Assembly: GCF_030408735.1 (NCBI RefSeq)
Contig: NZ_CP047204.1
Coordinates: 2,914,001 to 2,978,000 of the forward strand
Source: Corynebacterium faecale
GTDB taxonomy: Bacteria; Actinomycetota; Actinomycetes; Mycobacteriales; Mycobacteriaceae
DNA: 64,000 nucleotides
Reading direction: 5' to 3'
The notes under the pieces are model-generated. The model had not been told where the DNA came from. It was given only the letters and a program-made list of their open reading frames with translations, and made no database searches. Position 1 is the first letter of the stretch; the number at the start of each line of letters is the position of its first letter. A program made the translations under genes and the position numbers. Shown piece by piece: positions 47,470 to 56,260 of the stretch.

Positions 47470-48996
47470 TTAGCGCACGTCGATAAACTTCTTTGCCACC
47501 CAATTCTTGGAGGCGATGATCACGATACCGATGATGATCGTGACCACACCGACGGTGATGAAGAAGGTCTTCTCAGCACCTGCATCGGTGGGATCGTAGT
47601 AACCACCCAGCGTGCCGGAAAGTGACGTACCCATGGACACCGCCATCAACCAGACCGCGAACATGCGGGACTGGAAGGCCTGCGGGGCAACCTTGGTGGC
47701 CAGGGAGTTACCAACAGGGGAGAGCAGCAGCTCAGCGATGGTGAACAGGAAGTACACCCAGATAATCAGCACCATCGGGGTGGAGTTCGCGGCACCTCCT
47801 GCAAACGGGAGGAAGAAGAACAGCGCGCAACCGATGACGATGTTGGCCACACCGAATTTCACGGCCGTGGACCACTGCTTAGATCCCAACTTGGTCCACA
47901 GGGTGGCGAAGATGCCGGAGAAGATGATGATGAAGATCGGGTTGAAGGAGTTGATCAACCCTGGTGGCAACTCCAGGCCGAGGAGGTTGCGGTCCAGACG
48001 GGCATCGGAATAGACGGCCAGCACGGTGAATTGGGTCTGGAAGATGGCGAAGAACAGCACACCACCAATGAACATGGGGATGAAACCGAGCAGGCGGGAC
48101 TTCTCAGCAGCCGAGGTCAGCGGGGAGGAGTACATCTGGAACAGCAGTCCCACGGCGGCGATCAGGGCGATGGCGGCGGTGATATTGGACAGCCATTCCA
48201 GCTTGATCAGACCCGTGGCGATGAGGATGACCACGCCGGCCACAACAGCAACGGCGCCACCGATCCACTTCGGGTACTCAGACTTGGGCAGTGGGTTGGG
48301 GATCTCATGTCCTGCGGCGCCGATGGTGGTCTTGCGCATGATGATGTACTGGATCAGGCCAGCAGCCATACCCACGGCGGCAATACCGAAGCCCCAGTGG
48401 AAGCCACCCCAACCCCAGATGGCGTTGGTGATCAGTGGGCCGAAGAGGCCACCGATGTTCACACCCATGTAGAAGATGGAGAAACCGGCATCGCGGCGGG
48501 TGTCGGTGTGGGAGTAGAGCTGTCCCAGTACCACCTGCGCAGCGGTTTTCACACCACCGGAGCCCAGACCAATGAGGACGAGGCCGATGGCGAGGCCCAC
48601 ATAACCAGGGATGAGTGCCAGTGCCACGTGGCCGACCATGACCACGATGGCGGAGTAGAAGAGGGTCCGTTCAGACCCGAAGACGCGGTCCGCAAGGAAT
48701 GATGCGACCAATGAGGTCATGTAGACGAAACCGCCATAGGCGCCCACGATGGACAGGGCCGCGGTTTGCTCCATACCCAGTCCGCCATTGGTGACGGAGT
48801 AGTACAGATAGAAGGCGAGGATGGACTGCATGCCGTAGAAGCTGAAACGCTCCCACATTTCCACGCCGAAGAGATTGGCCAGGCCCCATGGCTGGCCGAA
48901 GAATTTCTTTTCACGGTGAGCTTCAGCAACTGCCACTCCAGTTGAGGAGTGGGAAGGTTCTGGTGGCACACCGTCATTTGTGAGATCGGTGTTCAT
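47470..48996 (-). CDS. Proton-dependent oligopeptide transporter (POT/PTR2 family)
   Basis: About 508 residues and 12-14 membrane segments. The proton-coupling ExxER-type motif is EMWERFSFYG near the first segment, and a PTR2 signature is seen in IFYMGVNIGGLFGPL. Such carriers import di- and tripeptides with protons. Three in-frame starts (GTG 49020, ATG 49005, ATG 48996) are possible and none has a clear ribosome site; I use 48996. A parS site lies about 97 bases upstream of this start. Confidence 0.92.
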   Translation of the reverse strand: MNTDLTNDGVPPEPSHSSTGVAVAEAHREKKFFGQPWGLANLFGVEMWERFSFYGMQSILAFYLYYSVTNGGLGMEQTAALSIVGAYGGFVYMTSLVASFLADRVFGSERTLFYSAIVVMVGHVALALIPGYVGLAIGLVLIGLGSGGVKTAAQVVLGQLYSHTDTRRDAGFSIFYMGVNIGGLFGPLITNAIWGWGGFHWGFGIAAVGMAAGLIQYIIMRKTTIGAAGHEIPNPLPKSEYPKWIGGAVAVVAGVVILIATGLIKLEWLSNITAAIALIAAVGLLFQMYSSPLTSAAEKSRLLGFIPMFIGGVLFFAIFQTQFTVLAVYSDARLDRNLLGLELPPGLINSFNPIFIIIFSGIFATLWTKLGSKQWSTAVKFGVANIVIGCALFFFLPFAGGAANSTPMVLIIWVYFLFTIAELLLSPVGNSLATKVAPQAFQSRMFAVWLMAVSMGTSLSGTLGGYYDPTDAGAEKTFFITVGVVTIIIGIVIIASKNWVAKKFIDVR

Positions 48997-49092
48997 TCTG
49001 ATCATCGTTCCGCAGATCACAGCCCGAATCCAATCCTGACCACTGGTTATGTTGCGGAAACACCACCTGCCTCAGCGGCCTGAAATTAACTA

Positions 49093-49108
49093 TGTTTCAC
49101 GTGAAACA
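49093..49108. promoter_or_regulatory. parS: parS site 7 (ParB binding)
   Basis: Perfect TGTTTCACGTGAAACA, upstream of the peptide transporter. Confidence 0.93.
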
Positions 49109-49390
49109 TAGCCATCCCACACCATGGGACGGCCCACCACCCCCGATATTCATGACACAAGAAGGGCTACATGTCTTTTTTGCACCCCACAATCCCACAA
49201 AGCTGCCACGTCGGTGCGGATAAATGCCCGATATTGGTGACGGGAGTGTCAAAACTACCCATTTTCACCCAACCCCGAAACCACCCAGCCACATGGTCCC
49301 CGAACGTGATCCATGGCAAAAAGGAGAGTGAGTTTCAAATAAGTCACACTTAATAGCGGCACAGAAGGACGCAGGCAAGCCGCAGATGCG

Positions 49391-49421
49391 CATTCCCCCA
49401 CCCCGCTTGGGGATGTTTTTT
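49391..49421 (+). terminator. Terminator-like hairpin in a gene-poor region
   Basis: A C-rich/G-rich stem (CATTCCCC with GGGGATG, one bulged base) is followed by six T. What transcript it ends is unclear; a small RNA is possible. Confidence 0.5.
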
Positions 49422-49553
49422 CATTGGGGAAGCCTGCGCAGGCGACACCTTCCCCACAATCACTGGATAGATATCTAGATATTCCGGCACGCTGCACGCA
49501 CTCTTCCACGCTGCCGGAGTAGACACCTCCAGGCCCTACTGTCCCTCCAGCCA

Positions 49554-49676
49554 CTCACGCACCTCGCGGAACCTGAAGAGATCGCCGAAACCCTGGTCTT
49601 CCTCACCTCTGACGCGGGTTCCCACTACACAGGTCAGATCCTCTCGCCCTCCGCGGGCGCGTACCTCGCTGGTTAG
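49554..49676 (+). pseudogene. C-terminal remnant of a short-chain dehydrogenase
   Basis: Forty codons ending at TAG 49674-49676 read LTHLAEPEEIAETLVFLTSD, then AGSHYTGQILS. This is the well-known C-terminal pattern of SDR enzymes (GxPEEIAxxVxFLxSD...ITGQ). The cofactor-binding and active-site parts are missing upstream, so only the tail of a lost gene remains. Confidence 0.65.
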
Positions 49677-49912
49677 TCCCACGTTTCCTCGAACCTCGTT
49701 GCTCACAAACGAACGAACACGCCCCGAAACCCTTCAAAACCAGCTCAAAACACCCCCTTTGTTCGTCTGTGAGCAAAACCCCAGCACACCCCTTGACTGC
49801 AACCTGTGTGGGGCACCCACACGCGTCGCAAAGCATGACCCACCCCGCGTACACCTAAACCCCACCGCCACAGGTGCAAACCAGCGACAGCGGGGTAGGG
49901 GGATAAAACAAC

Positions 49913-50713
49913 CTACTTGTTGTCGGCGCTCAGCCAGACGGAGGTGAACGGCGCGTTGGAGGCAACAGCGTCACGTACGGCCTGGGTAACCACGCGCTTG
50001 GCGGTGGCCACGGCATCAACCACGGTGGCGTTCTTGGCCAGCTCGGCGGTGATGACGGCGGCGAAGGTGCAACCGGCACCGGAGACGCGGTCCTCGCCGA
50101 TCTTCGGTTCGGAGAACACGTGGTAGTTGGAGCCGTCGAAAAGGACATCGATGGCGTCCTCGCCGGGGAAGTCCATGCCACCCTTGACCACGACATACTG
50201 CGGGCCCTGCTCATGGATGAGACGGGCTGCTTCCTTCAGGTCATCGAGGGTTTCCAGCTTCTCCACACCGGAGAGGGTGACGGCCTCGAAGTTATTAGGG
50301 GTGATCACGGTGGCCTGTGGCAGCACCTTGGCGCGCAGGGCGGTGTCGGTGTCCAGCGCGGCACCGGGTTCCTGGCCCTTGCAGATCAGGACGGGATCCA
50401 GCACCACGTGCCGGAACTTATTCTCCTCCAGGGCACCCGCGACGGTGTCGATGGTTGCCGGGGTGCCCAGCATGCCGATCTTCACCACATCCAGATCATG
50501 GGCGCCGGTGGCTGCCTCGATCTGGTTGGCAATGACCTGAGGATCCACCGGCACGAAGCGGTGGTTCCAATCATTCTTCGGGTCGAAGGCGACGATGCAC
50601 GTGATGGCACCTAGCCCATAGACATCCAGCTGCTGGAATGTCTTCAGATCGACCTGGATACCGGCGCCGCCGGTTGCCTCTGAACCTGCAATAACAAATG
50701 CGTAATTGACCAC
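49913..50713 (-). CDS. pdxK: Pyridoxine kinase-like enzyme (PdxK/ThiD family)
   Basis: The 266-residue ribokinase-fold protein has SEATGGAGIQVDLKTF near the start (substrate loop), KIGMLG, VLDPVL, TPNNFEA and the anion-hole motif SGAGCTFAAV with a Cys, as in the PdxK/ThiD group that phosphorylates pyridoxal/pyridoxine or HMP. I take GTG 50713 as start: TAAGTT lies 7 bases upstream, fitting a leaderless transcript, and the protein then starts right before the family N-terminus. No thi genes lie next to it, so pyridoxine kinase is the better guess. Confidence 0.8.
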   Translation of the reverse strand: MVNYAFVIAGSEATGGAGIQVDLKTFQQLDVYGLGAITCIVAFDPKNDWNHRFVPVDPQVIANQIEAATGAHDLDVVKIGMLGTPATIDTVAGALEENKFRHVVLDPVLICKGQEPGAALDTDTALRAKVLPQATVITPNNFEAVTLSGVEKLETLDDLKEAARLIHEQGPQYVVVKGGMDFPGEDAIDVLFDGSNYHVFSEPKIGEDRVSGAGCTFAAVITAELAKNATVVDAVATAKRVVTQAVRDAVASNAPFTSVWLSADNK

Positions 50714-50791
50714 CCACACAAACTTACGAGGTTTTCCCCGATATGGGAACAATTGCCCCCGTTAATTTCCTCACCCGTAAACTCAGGCCCC

Positions 50792-51136
50792 ATGAGCAAA
50801 GTTATCCATGTGCGTACTGAAATCGAAATTCCCGGCAACCCCTCAGCCATCCACGTCGCAGAGATGAGGGAGCTTGACCGCGCAACATCTGAGTCCCCGG
50901 CCCTCTGCACCATGGTGCGCATCATTGAACTCGCCGGCACCGGTGCCGGCGAGACCGTCACCGGCGCCGGTGTGATCGGCGGCAACCAGGTGGGTCTGGC
51001 CGCCGAACCCAATGAGACCGTTCCACACCCGGATTCCTACGCTGATTTCCCCGATATCAAGGCGAAAATCATCACTGCCGAGGAGTTCGAGGGACTGTGG
51101 GTGGAGGCCATCACCAAGTTCCCTCAGGTGGCCTGA
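50792..51136 (+). CDS. Small conserved-looking protein of unknown function
   Basis: I do not recognise the family. The 114-residue soluble protein starts MSKVIHVRTEIEIPG and has a Gly-rich segment (GTGAGETVTGAGVIGG, about 52-67), with no membrane segment or signal peptide. TAAACT at 50778-50783, about 8 bases before ATG 50792, is a likely -10 box. It is divergent from pdxK and ends 4 bases from the convergent secreted protein gene. Confidence 0.72.
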   Translation: MSKVIHVRTEIEIPGNPSAIHVAEMRELDRATSESPALCTMVRIIELAGTGAGETVTGAGVIGGNQVGLAAEPNETVPHPDSYADFPDIKAKIITAEEFEGLWVEAITKFPQVA

Positions 51137-51140
51137 TCAT

Positions 51141-51854
51141 CTAGCTGCTGAGGGAGGACCCTGTCGCGCCGCCACCAACACCGGGCCCACCGGTCCCACC
51201 GGCGCAGCGGATGATCGGTTCATAGGCCTTCTCCAGCACCTCATAGCCATCGCTGGCCAACAGATCGATGTTCCTCTGGGCCTTGGTGCTGAACTGACCG
51301 CGGGGGACCAGGTTGATCAGTTGGAGTTCCTCCACCATGTGGGTGGCGCGACTGGTGGTGATCAGCAGTGGCTCCCCATCAGGACGGAAATGGCTGCCCC
51401 TCATCGTGGCCGCCTCGGTCGCCACAGTCAGGGACATGGAGTACTGGAACCTCACGATGTCGAAGATCTCATTGTTTCTAAACCCCGCTCGTTTCGCGGC
51501 GTTATTCACTCGCTGGGCGGCACCGTTGACCTGGGTGCCCCGGAAATCCCTGACGGAGGTGAAATCGCGTTTCCCCCAGTTATTGAAGACATGGTTGGTG
51601 ATGGCCGCGATATCGTGGACATCACTCAACGGGATGTCCCTATGCAGAGCCCAATAGGAATCAAGGAGGGCAATTTCCAGTCCCTCCTGCACCTTGAGCT
51701 TTTCCTTGTCTTCCTTATCGAAGCTGATGGCACAGATTCCCTCCATGATCTCCAGGTCATAGGCCTGGGCCGCGGGGGCGGTGATCGCACCCAGGAGAAG
51801 TCCTGAGGTGGCGACGGTAGCGAGGGCGGCAAGGAGGGAACGGCGGATACTCAT
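51141..51854 (-). CDS. Secreted protein of unknown function
   Basis: The 237-residue protein has a clear Sec signal peptide (MSIRRSLLAALATVATSGLL...APAAQA-YD, cleavage about residue 31). The mature part is mostly helical and charged, with a Cys near its N-terminus (GICAIS) and one near the end (IIRCAGG) that may form a disulfide, and a Gly-rich C-terminal tail. I know no named family. ATG 51854 is chosen over the TTG directly before it. Confidence 0.78.
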   Translation of the reverse strand: MSIRRSLLAALATVATSGLLLGAITAPAAQAYDLEIMEGICAISFDKEDKEKLKVQEGLEIALLDSYWALHRDIPLSDVHDIAAITNHVFNNWGKRDFTSVRDFRGTQVNGAAQRVNNAAKRAGFRNNEIFDIVRFQYSMSLTVATEAATMRGSHFRPDGEPLLITTSRATHMVEELQLINLVPRGQFSTKAQRNIDLLASDGYEVLEKAYEPIIRCAGGTGGPGVGGGATGSSLSS

Positions 51855-52018
51855 CAAGGAAACGGTCCTTAAAGACGGTTGAAAAAAAGACAGGGGGCAC
51901 CAGTCACGGCACCCCTCGGCTAAAAATTTTCCTCATCGTATCGTAGTATCGCTACATCTGTCAGTCCCTCCCGGGTCAGATGGCGAAAGTTGATACATCA
52001 GCCACCCCCACCAGAAGG

Positions 52019-52366
52019 CTAGAACACCAGGTTCACCAACATCATGTAGGCCACGGTTCCCCCCACGATGGACAGACCTGCGGACCGACGCCACCAGTGC
52101 AACAGGGCGGTGACGGACACCGCGATCAGCGAGGCTGCGATACCGCCGGGTTCACCCGTCTGGGAGAACAGGGTGTAGATGACCAGCACCACCATCACGC
52201 CCACCGGCATGGTTCGGCCCAGCACCGCCATGAGCTGGTTGTTCTTCACCCCGCGCATGGCCGCAAACGGGAAGAGGCGGAGCAGCACGGTGATGATGGC
52301 GACGGGAATCAACACCGCCGCCACCTGCCCCGGGCTGACCCCGATGGGGAGTCCGTAATCACCCAT
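52019..52366 (-). CDS. azlD: AzlD-type small subunit of branched-chain amino acid exporter
   Basis: The 115-residue protein has about 4 membrane segments and the AzlD/BrnE-like segments PFAAMRGVKNNQLMAVLGRTMPVGVMVVLVIYTL. Its start overlaps the AzlC stop by 8 bases, so the two are coupled. In C. glutamicum the homologous BrnFE exports branched-chain amino acids and methionine; the substrate here is inferred by family only. Confidence 0.87.
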   Translation of the reverse strand: MGDYGLPIGVSPGQVAAVLIPVAIITVLLRLFPFAAMRGVKNNQLMAVLGRTMPVGVMVVLVIYTLFSQTGEPGGIAASLIAVSVTALLHWWRRSAGLSIVGGTVAYMMLVNLVF

Positions 52367-53081
52367 TCTCGGGTGTCCTCAGTTCCATCCTGCGGTCCAA
52401 CCCTTCGAAACGGAACCGGAACAACAGGATGACAAAGTAGACGGTCAGGGCGATCACGAGCATCTGCCCGGGCGCCACCAGACCGGATATCAGTGCCAGC
52501 ACCACGGCTGTCAGCGGGAGGGACCAATCCTTGTTGTTGCGGAACGCCTCCCAGGACAACACCACAAATAATGCGGTGAGGGCGAACTCCATGCCACGCA
52601 CACCCTCTGGAAGGGCCTGGCCTGCCACCGCCCCGATGATGCCGGGGATCACCCACAGCGACTGGCACACGATCTGGATGGTCAGTGTGCGGGTGCCACT
52701 GATCGCTCCGGGTGGCCTGGCGGAGGCGATGGCATAGGCCTCATCGGTGAGCGCATAGGTGGAATATGCGCGGCCGGGCTTCGAGGTGATGCTGTTGCGG
52801 GGAAAGGTCAGGCCGTAGAAGATATGGCGGAAGTTCACCATGAAACCGGTGAGCAGGGCAGAAAAAGGCCCCACACCGGCGGAGATCAATCCGATGGCTA
52901 GATATTCCATGGAACCTGCGTAGATCACCACCGAGAAGATCGGTGTCCACCACCAGGCATAACCGGACTGGACCATGAGCAGCCCGAAGGCCAGACCCAG
53001 GGGGATCAGTCCCAGACCGACCGCACTGGTCTCCCTGATCCCACCGCGGATCTCCCGAAGCGTTTCCGAACTCACAGGCAT
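52359..53081 (-). CDS. azlC: AzlC-type large subunit of branched-chain amino acid exporter
   Basis: The 240-residue membrane protein has about 6-7 segments and the AzlC hallmarks GLIPLGLAFGLL, YAGSMEYLAIGL, NFRHIFYGL and YALTDEAYAI. It pairs with AzlD downstream. The start at ATG 53081 has GGAAAG about 6 bases upstream. The C-terminal end is basic and cytoplasmic. Confidence 0.9.
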   Translation of the reverse strand: MPVSSETLREIRGGIRETSAVGLGLIPLGLAFGLLMVQSGYAWWWTPIFSVVIYAGSMEYLAIGLISAGVGPFSALLTGFMVNFRHIFYGLTFPRNSITSKPGRAYSTYALTDEAYAIASARPPGAISGTRTLTIQIVCQSLWVIPGIIGAVAGQALPEGVRGMEFALTALFVVLSWEAFRNNKDWSLPLTAVVLALISGLVAPGQMLVIALTVYFVILLFRFRFEGLDRRMELRTPENG

Positions 53082-53113
53082 CGAGCTTTCCGGCCCCCAA
53101 GTGATGGGGCCCT

Positions 53114-53719
53114 CTAATTGTCCGTCGGGTCCGAAGGGTAGGTGGAGTAGAGGGGTAGTGGCATCGGCTGTCGACGCATCACATCACCCCAGACATCCAC
53201 GCGTCCCGGCGCGAGGATATCGGATGGAAGCGCAGGTGCGACAAACCAGTCACCCTGTTCGATCTCGCGGTTCAGCTGTCCGGGTGCCCATTCGGCGTAC
53301 CCCGCGAAGAACCGCATGCCTTCGAGATCGCCCTTGACATCTGAGGGTGGGACTCGCAGATCCACGTGCACCAGGCGGTTGGCCAGTTTGTTGAAGGGAC
53401 TGGAGGCACCGATGTCCACGCCGGGTTTGGTCACGCCGAGTCCCACCACTGCCTGCTGGCTCAGGGGACCTCCGATGTAGAGTGCCTGTGGCTTGGCGGT
53501 GAGGTCTGTCCATTCGGGCAGGACATTGGCCACGGCGAGGTCGCTGCGGGCGGCCAGGTTCACACCGAAGGTGGTGGTGTGGGAATGTTCGATGACGAGC
53601 ACCACACTGCGGTTGAACTCCTCGGAGGTCAGGTCCGGTGCGGCGACCAGGAGCATCCCGGGGGCAACCTCATTGCGCTCCAGGGCGTTGAAGAGTCGGT
53701 CTGCATAAAAATCACTCAT
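53114..53719 (-). CDS. AlgH/YqgE (UPF0301) family protein
   Basis: The 201-residue protein has the UPF0301 pattern: APGMLLVAAPDLTSEEFNRSVVLVIEH near the N-terminus, YIGGPLSQQA, and GYAEWAPGQLNREIEQGDW in the last third. The biochemical role of the family is not settled. ATG 53719 is the start, since AGGAG lies 6 bases before it; the gene overlaps the end of cca by 8 bases, so both are likely expressed together. Confidence 0.9.
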   Translation of the reverse strand: MSDFYADRLFNALERNEVAPGMLLVAAPDLTSEEFNRSVVLVIEHSHTTTFGVNLAARSDLAVANVLPEWTDLTAKPQALYIGGPLSQQAVVGLGVTKPGVDIGASSPFNKLANRLVHVDLRVPPSDVKGDLEGMRFFAGYAEWAPGQLNREIEQGDWFVAPALPSDILAPGRVDVWGDVMRRQPMPLPLYSTYPSDPTDN

Positions 53720-55181
53720 CTTGTTCTCCTTCCCACCATGCCTTGAGCTCAGCGATGGCATCATCACGCTCGAGCGGTCCACGCTCGAGTCGCAGTTCCT
53801 TGAGGAAGCCCCAGGCTTTACCCACCTCGGGTCCCGCTGGAATGTTCAGAATCTCCATGATCTCATTGCCGTCCAAATCAGGGCGCACCCGTGCGAGATC
53901 TTCGCGGGCGGCGATATCGGCGATCCGCTCCTCCAGATGATCGTAGGTGGCCTGGAGGCGCTGTGCCTTCCTTCTATTCCTGGTGGTGCAGTCAGCGCGG
54001 ACAAGTTTGTGCAGGCGGGGGAGCAGGTCACCGGCATCGGCGACGTAGCGTCGCACGGCGGAGTCTGTCCACTGGCCTTCACCGAAGCCGTGGAAACGCA
54101 TGTGGAGGAAGACCAGCTGGCCCACCTCGGACACCATTTGTTTGGAGTACCGGAGTTTGCGCATGCGCCTGCGCACCAGTTTGGCACCGACCACCTCATG
54201 CTGGTGGAAGCTGACGCGGCCATCCTCGCTGAAGGCGCGGGTATCCGGCTTGCCGCAGTCATGCAGCAGCGCCGCCCAGCGCAGAACCAGGTCGGGGGAT
54301 TCCTCCTGATCGATGGCCTGACGCATCACCTGGAGGGAGTGTTGGTACACATCCTTGTGCTGCATGTGCTCATCCTGGGTCATTTGCATCGCGGGGAGCT
54401 CGGGGTAGATCACCTCGGCGATGCCGGTGTCCACCATGAGGTCAATGCCATCCTCGGGGCGTTTGCCCAGGATCATCTTGTCTAATTCCACCTGTACGCG
54501 TTCGGCGGTGATGCGGCTGATCTGGCTGGCCATCTCCGTCATGGCCACCACCACGCGATCGGCCACGGTGAAACCCAGTTGGGAGACGAAGCGGGCGGCG
54601 CGGAGCATGCGCAGCGGATCATCGTTGAAGGACTGTTCCGGGGTGGCCGGGGTGTCCAGCTGCTTATGGAGCAGATCCTGCAGGCCACCGACGGGGTCGT
54701 GGAAGGTCAGTTCCCCTTCACCGTTGATCTCCACGGCCATGGCGTTGACTTTGAAGTCCCGGCGGATGAGGTCGCCGTCGAGGGTGTCACCGAAGGTGAC
54801 CTCGGGGTTGCGCGAATTTCCGTCATAGATATCGGAGCGGAATGTGGTGATTTCAATCTGTTTGCCGTGTTTCTCGGCGGACAGGGTGCCGAACGCGATG
54901 CCGGTATCCCACACCACATCGGCGTAATCATCCAGAATGGCGCGGGTCTGTTCGGGACGGGCGGAGGTGGTGAAATCGAGGTCATGACCCAGGTCGCCTA
55001 AGAAGGCATCCCGGACCGAACCACCCACCAGATACAGGGAATGACCCTGTGCGCTGAAGGCTGCGGCCAGTGGTGTGAGGATGGTGGAGAGGTCCCCGAT
55101 TGCCTGGTGGGCGCGCGCCATGAGTGCGAGACGGTCCACCTGGGGGTCCGTCTCTCGGTTCTGAGCATCCTGGGAATTCAC
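53712..55181 (-). CDS. cca: CCA tRNA nucleotidyltransferase / poly(A) polymerase family
   Basis: The 489-residue protein has the nucleotidyltransferase head (LVGGSVRDAFLGDLGHDLDFTT, with the two catalytic Asp in DLD), RRDFKVNAMAV, the ERxxxE-type RITAERVQVEL and an HD domain (LLHDCGKPD) typical of actinobacterial members. It adds or repairs the CCA end of tRNAs. GTG 55181 is preferred as start: TAGACT (55189-55194, minus strand) lies 7 bases upstream, a leaderless arrangement. It is divergent from the NUDIX gene, the same order as pcnA-mutT4 in mycobacteria. Confidence 0.9.
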   Translation of the reverse strand: MNSQDAQNRETDPQVDRLALMARAHQAIGDLSTILTPLAAAFSAQGHSLYLVGGSVRDAFLGDLGHDLDFTTSARPEQTRAILDDYADVVWDTGIAFGTLSAEKHGKQIEITTFRSDIYDGNSRNPEVTFGDTLDGDLIRRDFKVNAMAVEINGEGELTFHDPVGGLQDLLHKQLDTPATPEQSFNDDPLRMLRAARFVSQLGFTVADRVVVAMTEMASQISRITAERVQVELDKMILGKRPEDGIDLMVDTGIAEVIYPELPAMQMTQDEHMQHKDVYQHSLQVMRQAIDQEESPDLVLRWAALLHDCGKPDTRAFSEDGRVSFHQHEVVGAKLVRRRMRKLRYSKQMVSEVGQLVFLHMRFHGFGEGQWTDSAVRRYVADAGDLLPRLHKLVRADCTTRNRRKAQRLQATYDHLEERIADIAAREDLARVRPDLDGNEIMEILNIPAGPEVGKAWGFLKELRLERGPLERDDAIAELKAWWEGEQDE

Positions 55182-55188
55182 GGATCTG

Positions 55189-55194
55189 AGTCTA
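55189..55194 (-). promoter_or_regulatory. -10 box of the cca promoter
   Basis: TAGACT on the minus strand, 7 bases before GTG 55181. Confidence 0.55.
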
Positions 55195-55290
55195 CCCAGT
55201 GACCCTGCCGCGGAACATAATGCGGAACACAATACTGTCCCTCGCCGGGGATCGGGTGGTTCATTAATACCGATTGCCGGGTGATCACGA

Positions 55291-55296
55291 TACGAT
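55291..55296 (+). promoter_or_regulatory. -10 box of the NUDIX operon
   Basis: TACGAT lies 7 bases before ATG 55304 and supports that start over the upstream TTG. Confidence 0.5.
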
Positions 55297-55303
55297 TACA
55301 CAA

Positions 55304-56260
55304 ATGAGTGACGTGAAGCCAGAGGGGACTACCAGCGGGGCGCCTAAACGTAGGCGCCGCCGCCGTTCTCGTCGCCCTTCAGGTCAGAACCAGAATCCAC
55401 GCAGCACGCAGGATCAGCAGCAGGCGGGCGGGGAGAACACCGGCAAGTCCCGTGCCCCCTCCGATAATGCCACTGGCACCGAGGGCGCCAAGGGTGCCAC
55501 AGCCAACCCGAACCGTCGCAAGCGGTCACGTCGCCGTGGCCGCACTGGCGGCGGTGGAAACACCAGCGGCAGCAACTCAAGCAGCAACTCAAGCAGCAAC
55601 TCAGGCACCGCCGGCACCGGCACCAGCCAGCAGACCACCGCAACCCCCGGGACCAGGGGGGAGGGCAGGTCAGGGGGGCGTCGTAAAGCATCGAACCAGC
55701 GACGACGCCCGCACCGCGGCAACCAGCGGGTGCACCAGGCGGGGCAGCTGTCCCGGATGGAGACCTCCAATGAGACTTCCGCCGGTGGGTTGGTGGTGTC
55801 CGGGCTCGCGGAATCGGTGGGCGCGGATAACCAGGTGGATCTGTCGAAGATCTATGTGGCGCTGATCGGGCGGCTGGATCGTCGCGGGCGGTTGTTGTGG
55901 TCGATGCCGAAGGGCCATGTGGAACCCGGTGAGGATAAGGCCGCGACCGCTGAGCGTGAGGTGTGGGAGGAGACCGGCATCCACGGTGAGGTCTTCACCG
56001 AGCTGGGTGTGATCGATTATTGGTTCGTGTCCGAGGGCAGACGCATCCATAAGACGGTGCATCATCATCTTCTGCGTTATGTTGATGGCGATCTCAATGA
56101 TGAGGATCCGGAGGTCACCGAGGTGTCCTGGATCCCCGCGAACCAGCTGATTGAACATCTGGCGTTTGCCGATGAGCGCAAGCTCGCCCGTCAGGCGCAT
56201 GACATGTTGCCTGAATTCGCCCGCCGGGAGAAGGCGGAGGGAAGGGCAACGCCCCGGTGA
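55304..56260 (+). CDS. NUDIX hydrolase with long basic, low-complexity N-terminus
   Basis: The protein has 318 residues. About 1-165 is a disordered tail with Arg clusters ([20 protein letters not shown]), Ser/Asn/Gly/Thr repeats and another basic patch. The NUDIX domain covers about 166-310, with the box [25 protein letters not shown] (about 206-230) complete in its catalytic glutamates. It corresponds by position to mycobacterial MutT4 (Rv3908). It hydrolyses nucleoside-diphosphate-linked compounds; the substrate is not readable. The basic tail could bind RNA, DNA or membrane. Its stop overlaps the next gene's GTG. Confidence 0.88.
   Translation: MSDVKPEGTTSGAPKRRRRRRSRRPSGQNQNPRSTQDQQQAGGENTGKSRAPSDNATGTEGAKGATANPNRRKRSRRRGRTGGGGNTSGSNSSSNSSSNSGTAGTGTSQQTTATPGTRGEGRSGGRRKASNQRRRPHRGNQRVHQAGQLSRMETSNETSAGGLVVSGLAESVGADNQVDLSKIYVALIGRLDRRGRLLWSMPKGHVEPGEDKAATAEREVWEETGIHGEVFTELGVIDYWFVSEGRRIHKTVHHHLLRYVDGDLNDEDPEVTEVSWIPANQLIEHLAFADERKLARQAHDMLPEFARREKAEGRATPR
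55571..55603 (+). repeat. 12-bp tandem repeat, nearly three copies
   Basis: AGCAACTCAAGC units encode an SNSS repeat in the NUDIX tail; probably length-variable. Confidence 0.8.
55675..55693 (+). repeat. 19-bp direct repeat, copy 1
   Basis: GGGGCGTCGTAAAGCATCG is repeated exactly at 58980-58998; both copies encode GRRKAS near the edge of a disordered basic tail. Confidence 0.8.

Larger units (their letters stand above)
49021..49912. other. Gene-poor region, about 890 bp, with parS, a hairpin and a decayed gene
   Basis: It contains parS site 7, an intrinsic-terminator-like hairpin (49391-49421), a 12-bp palindrome ATATCTAGATAT (49470-49481) and an SDR remnant (49554-49676). No intact gene is supported; the short frame 49171-49353 ends before the hairpin but has no recognisable product. 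Confidence 0.55.
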
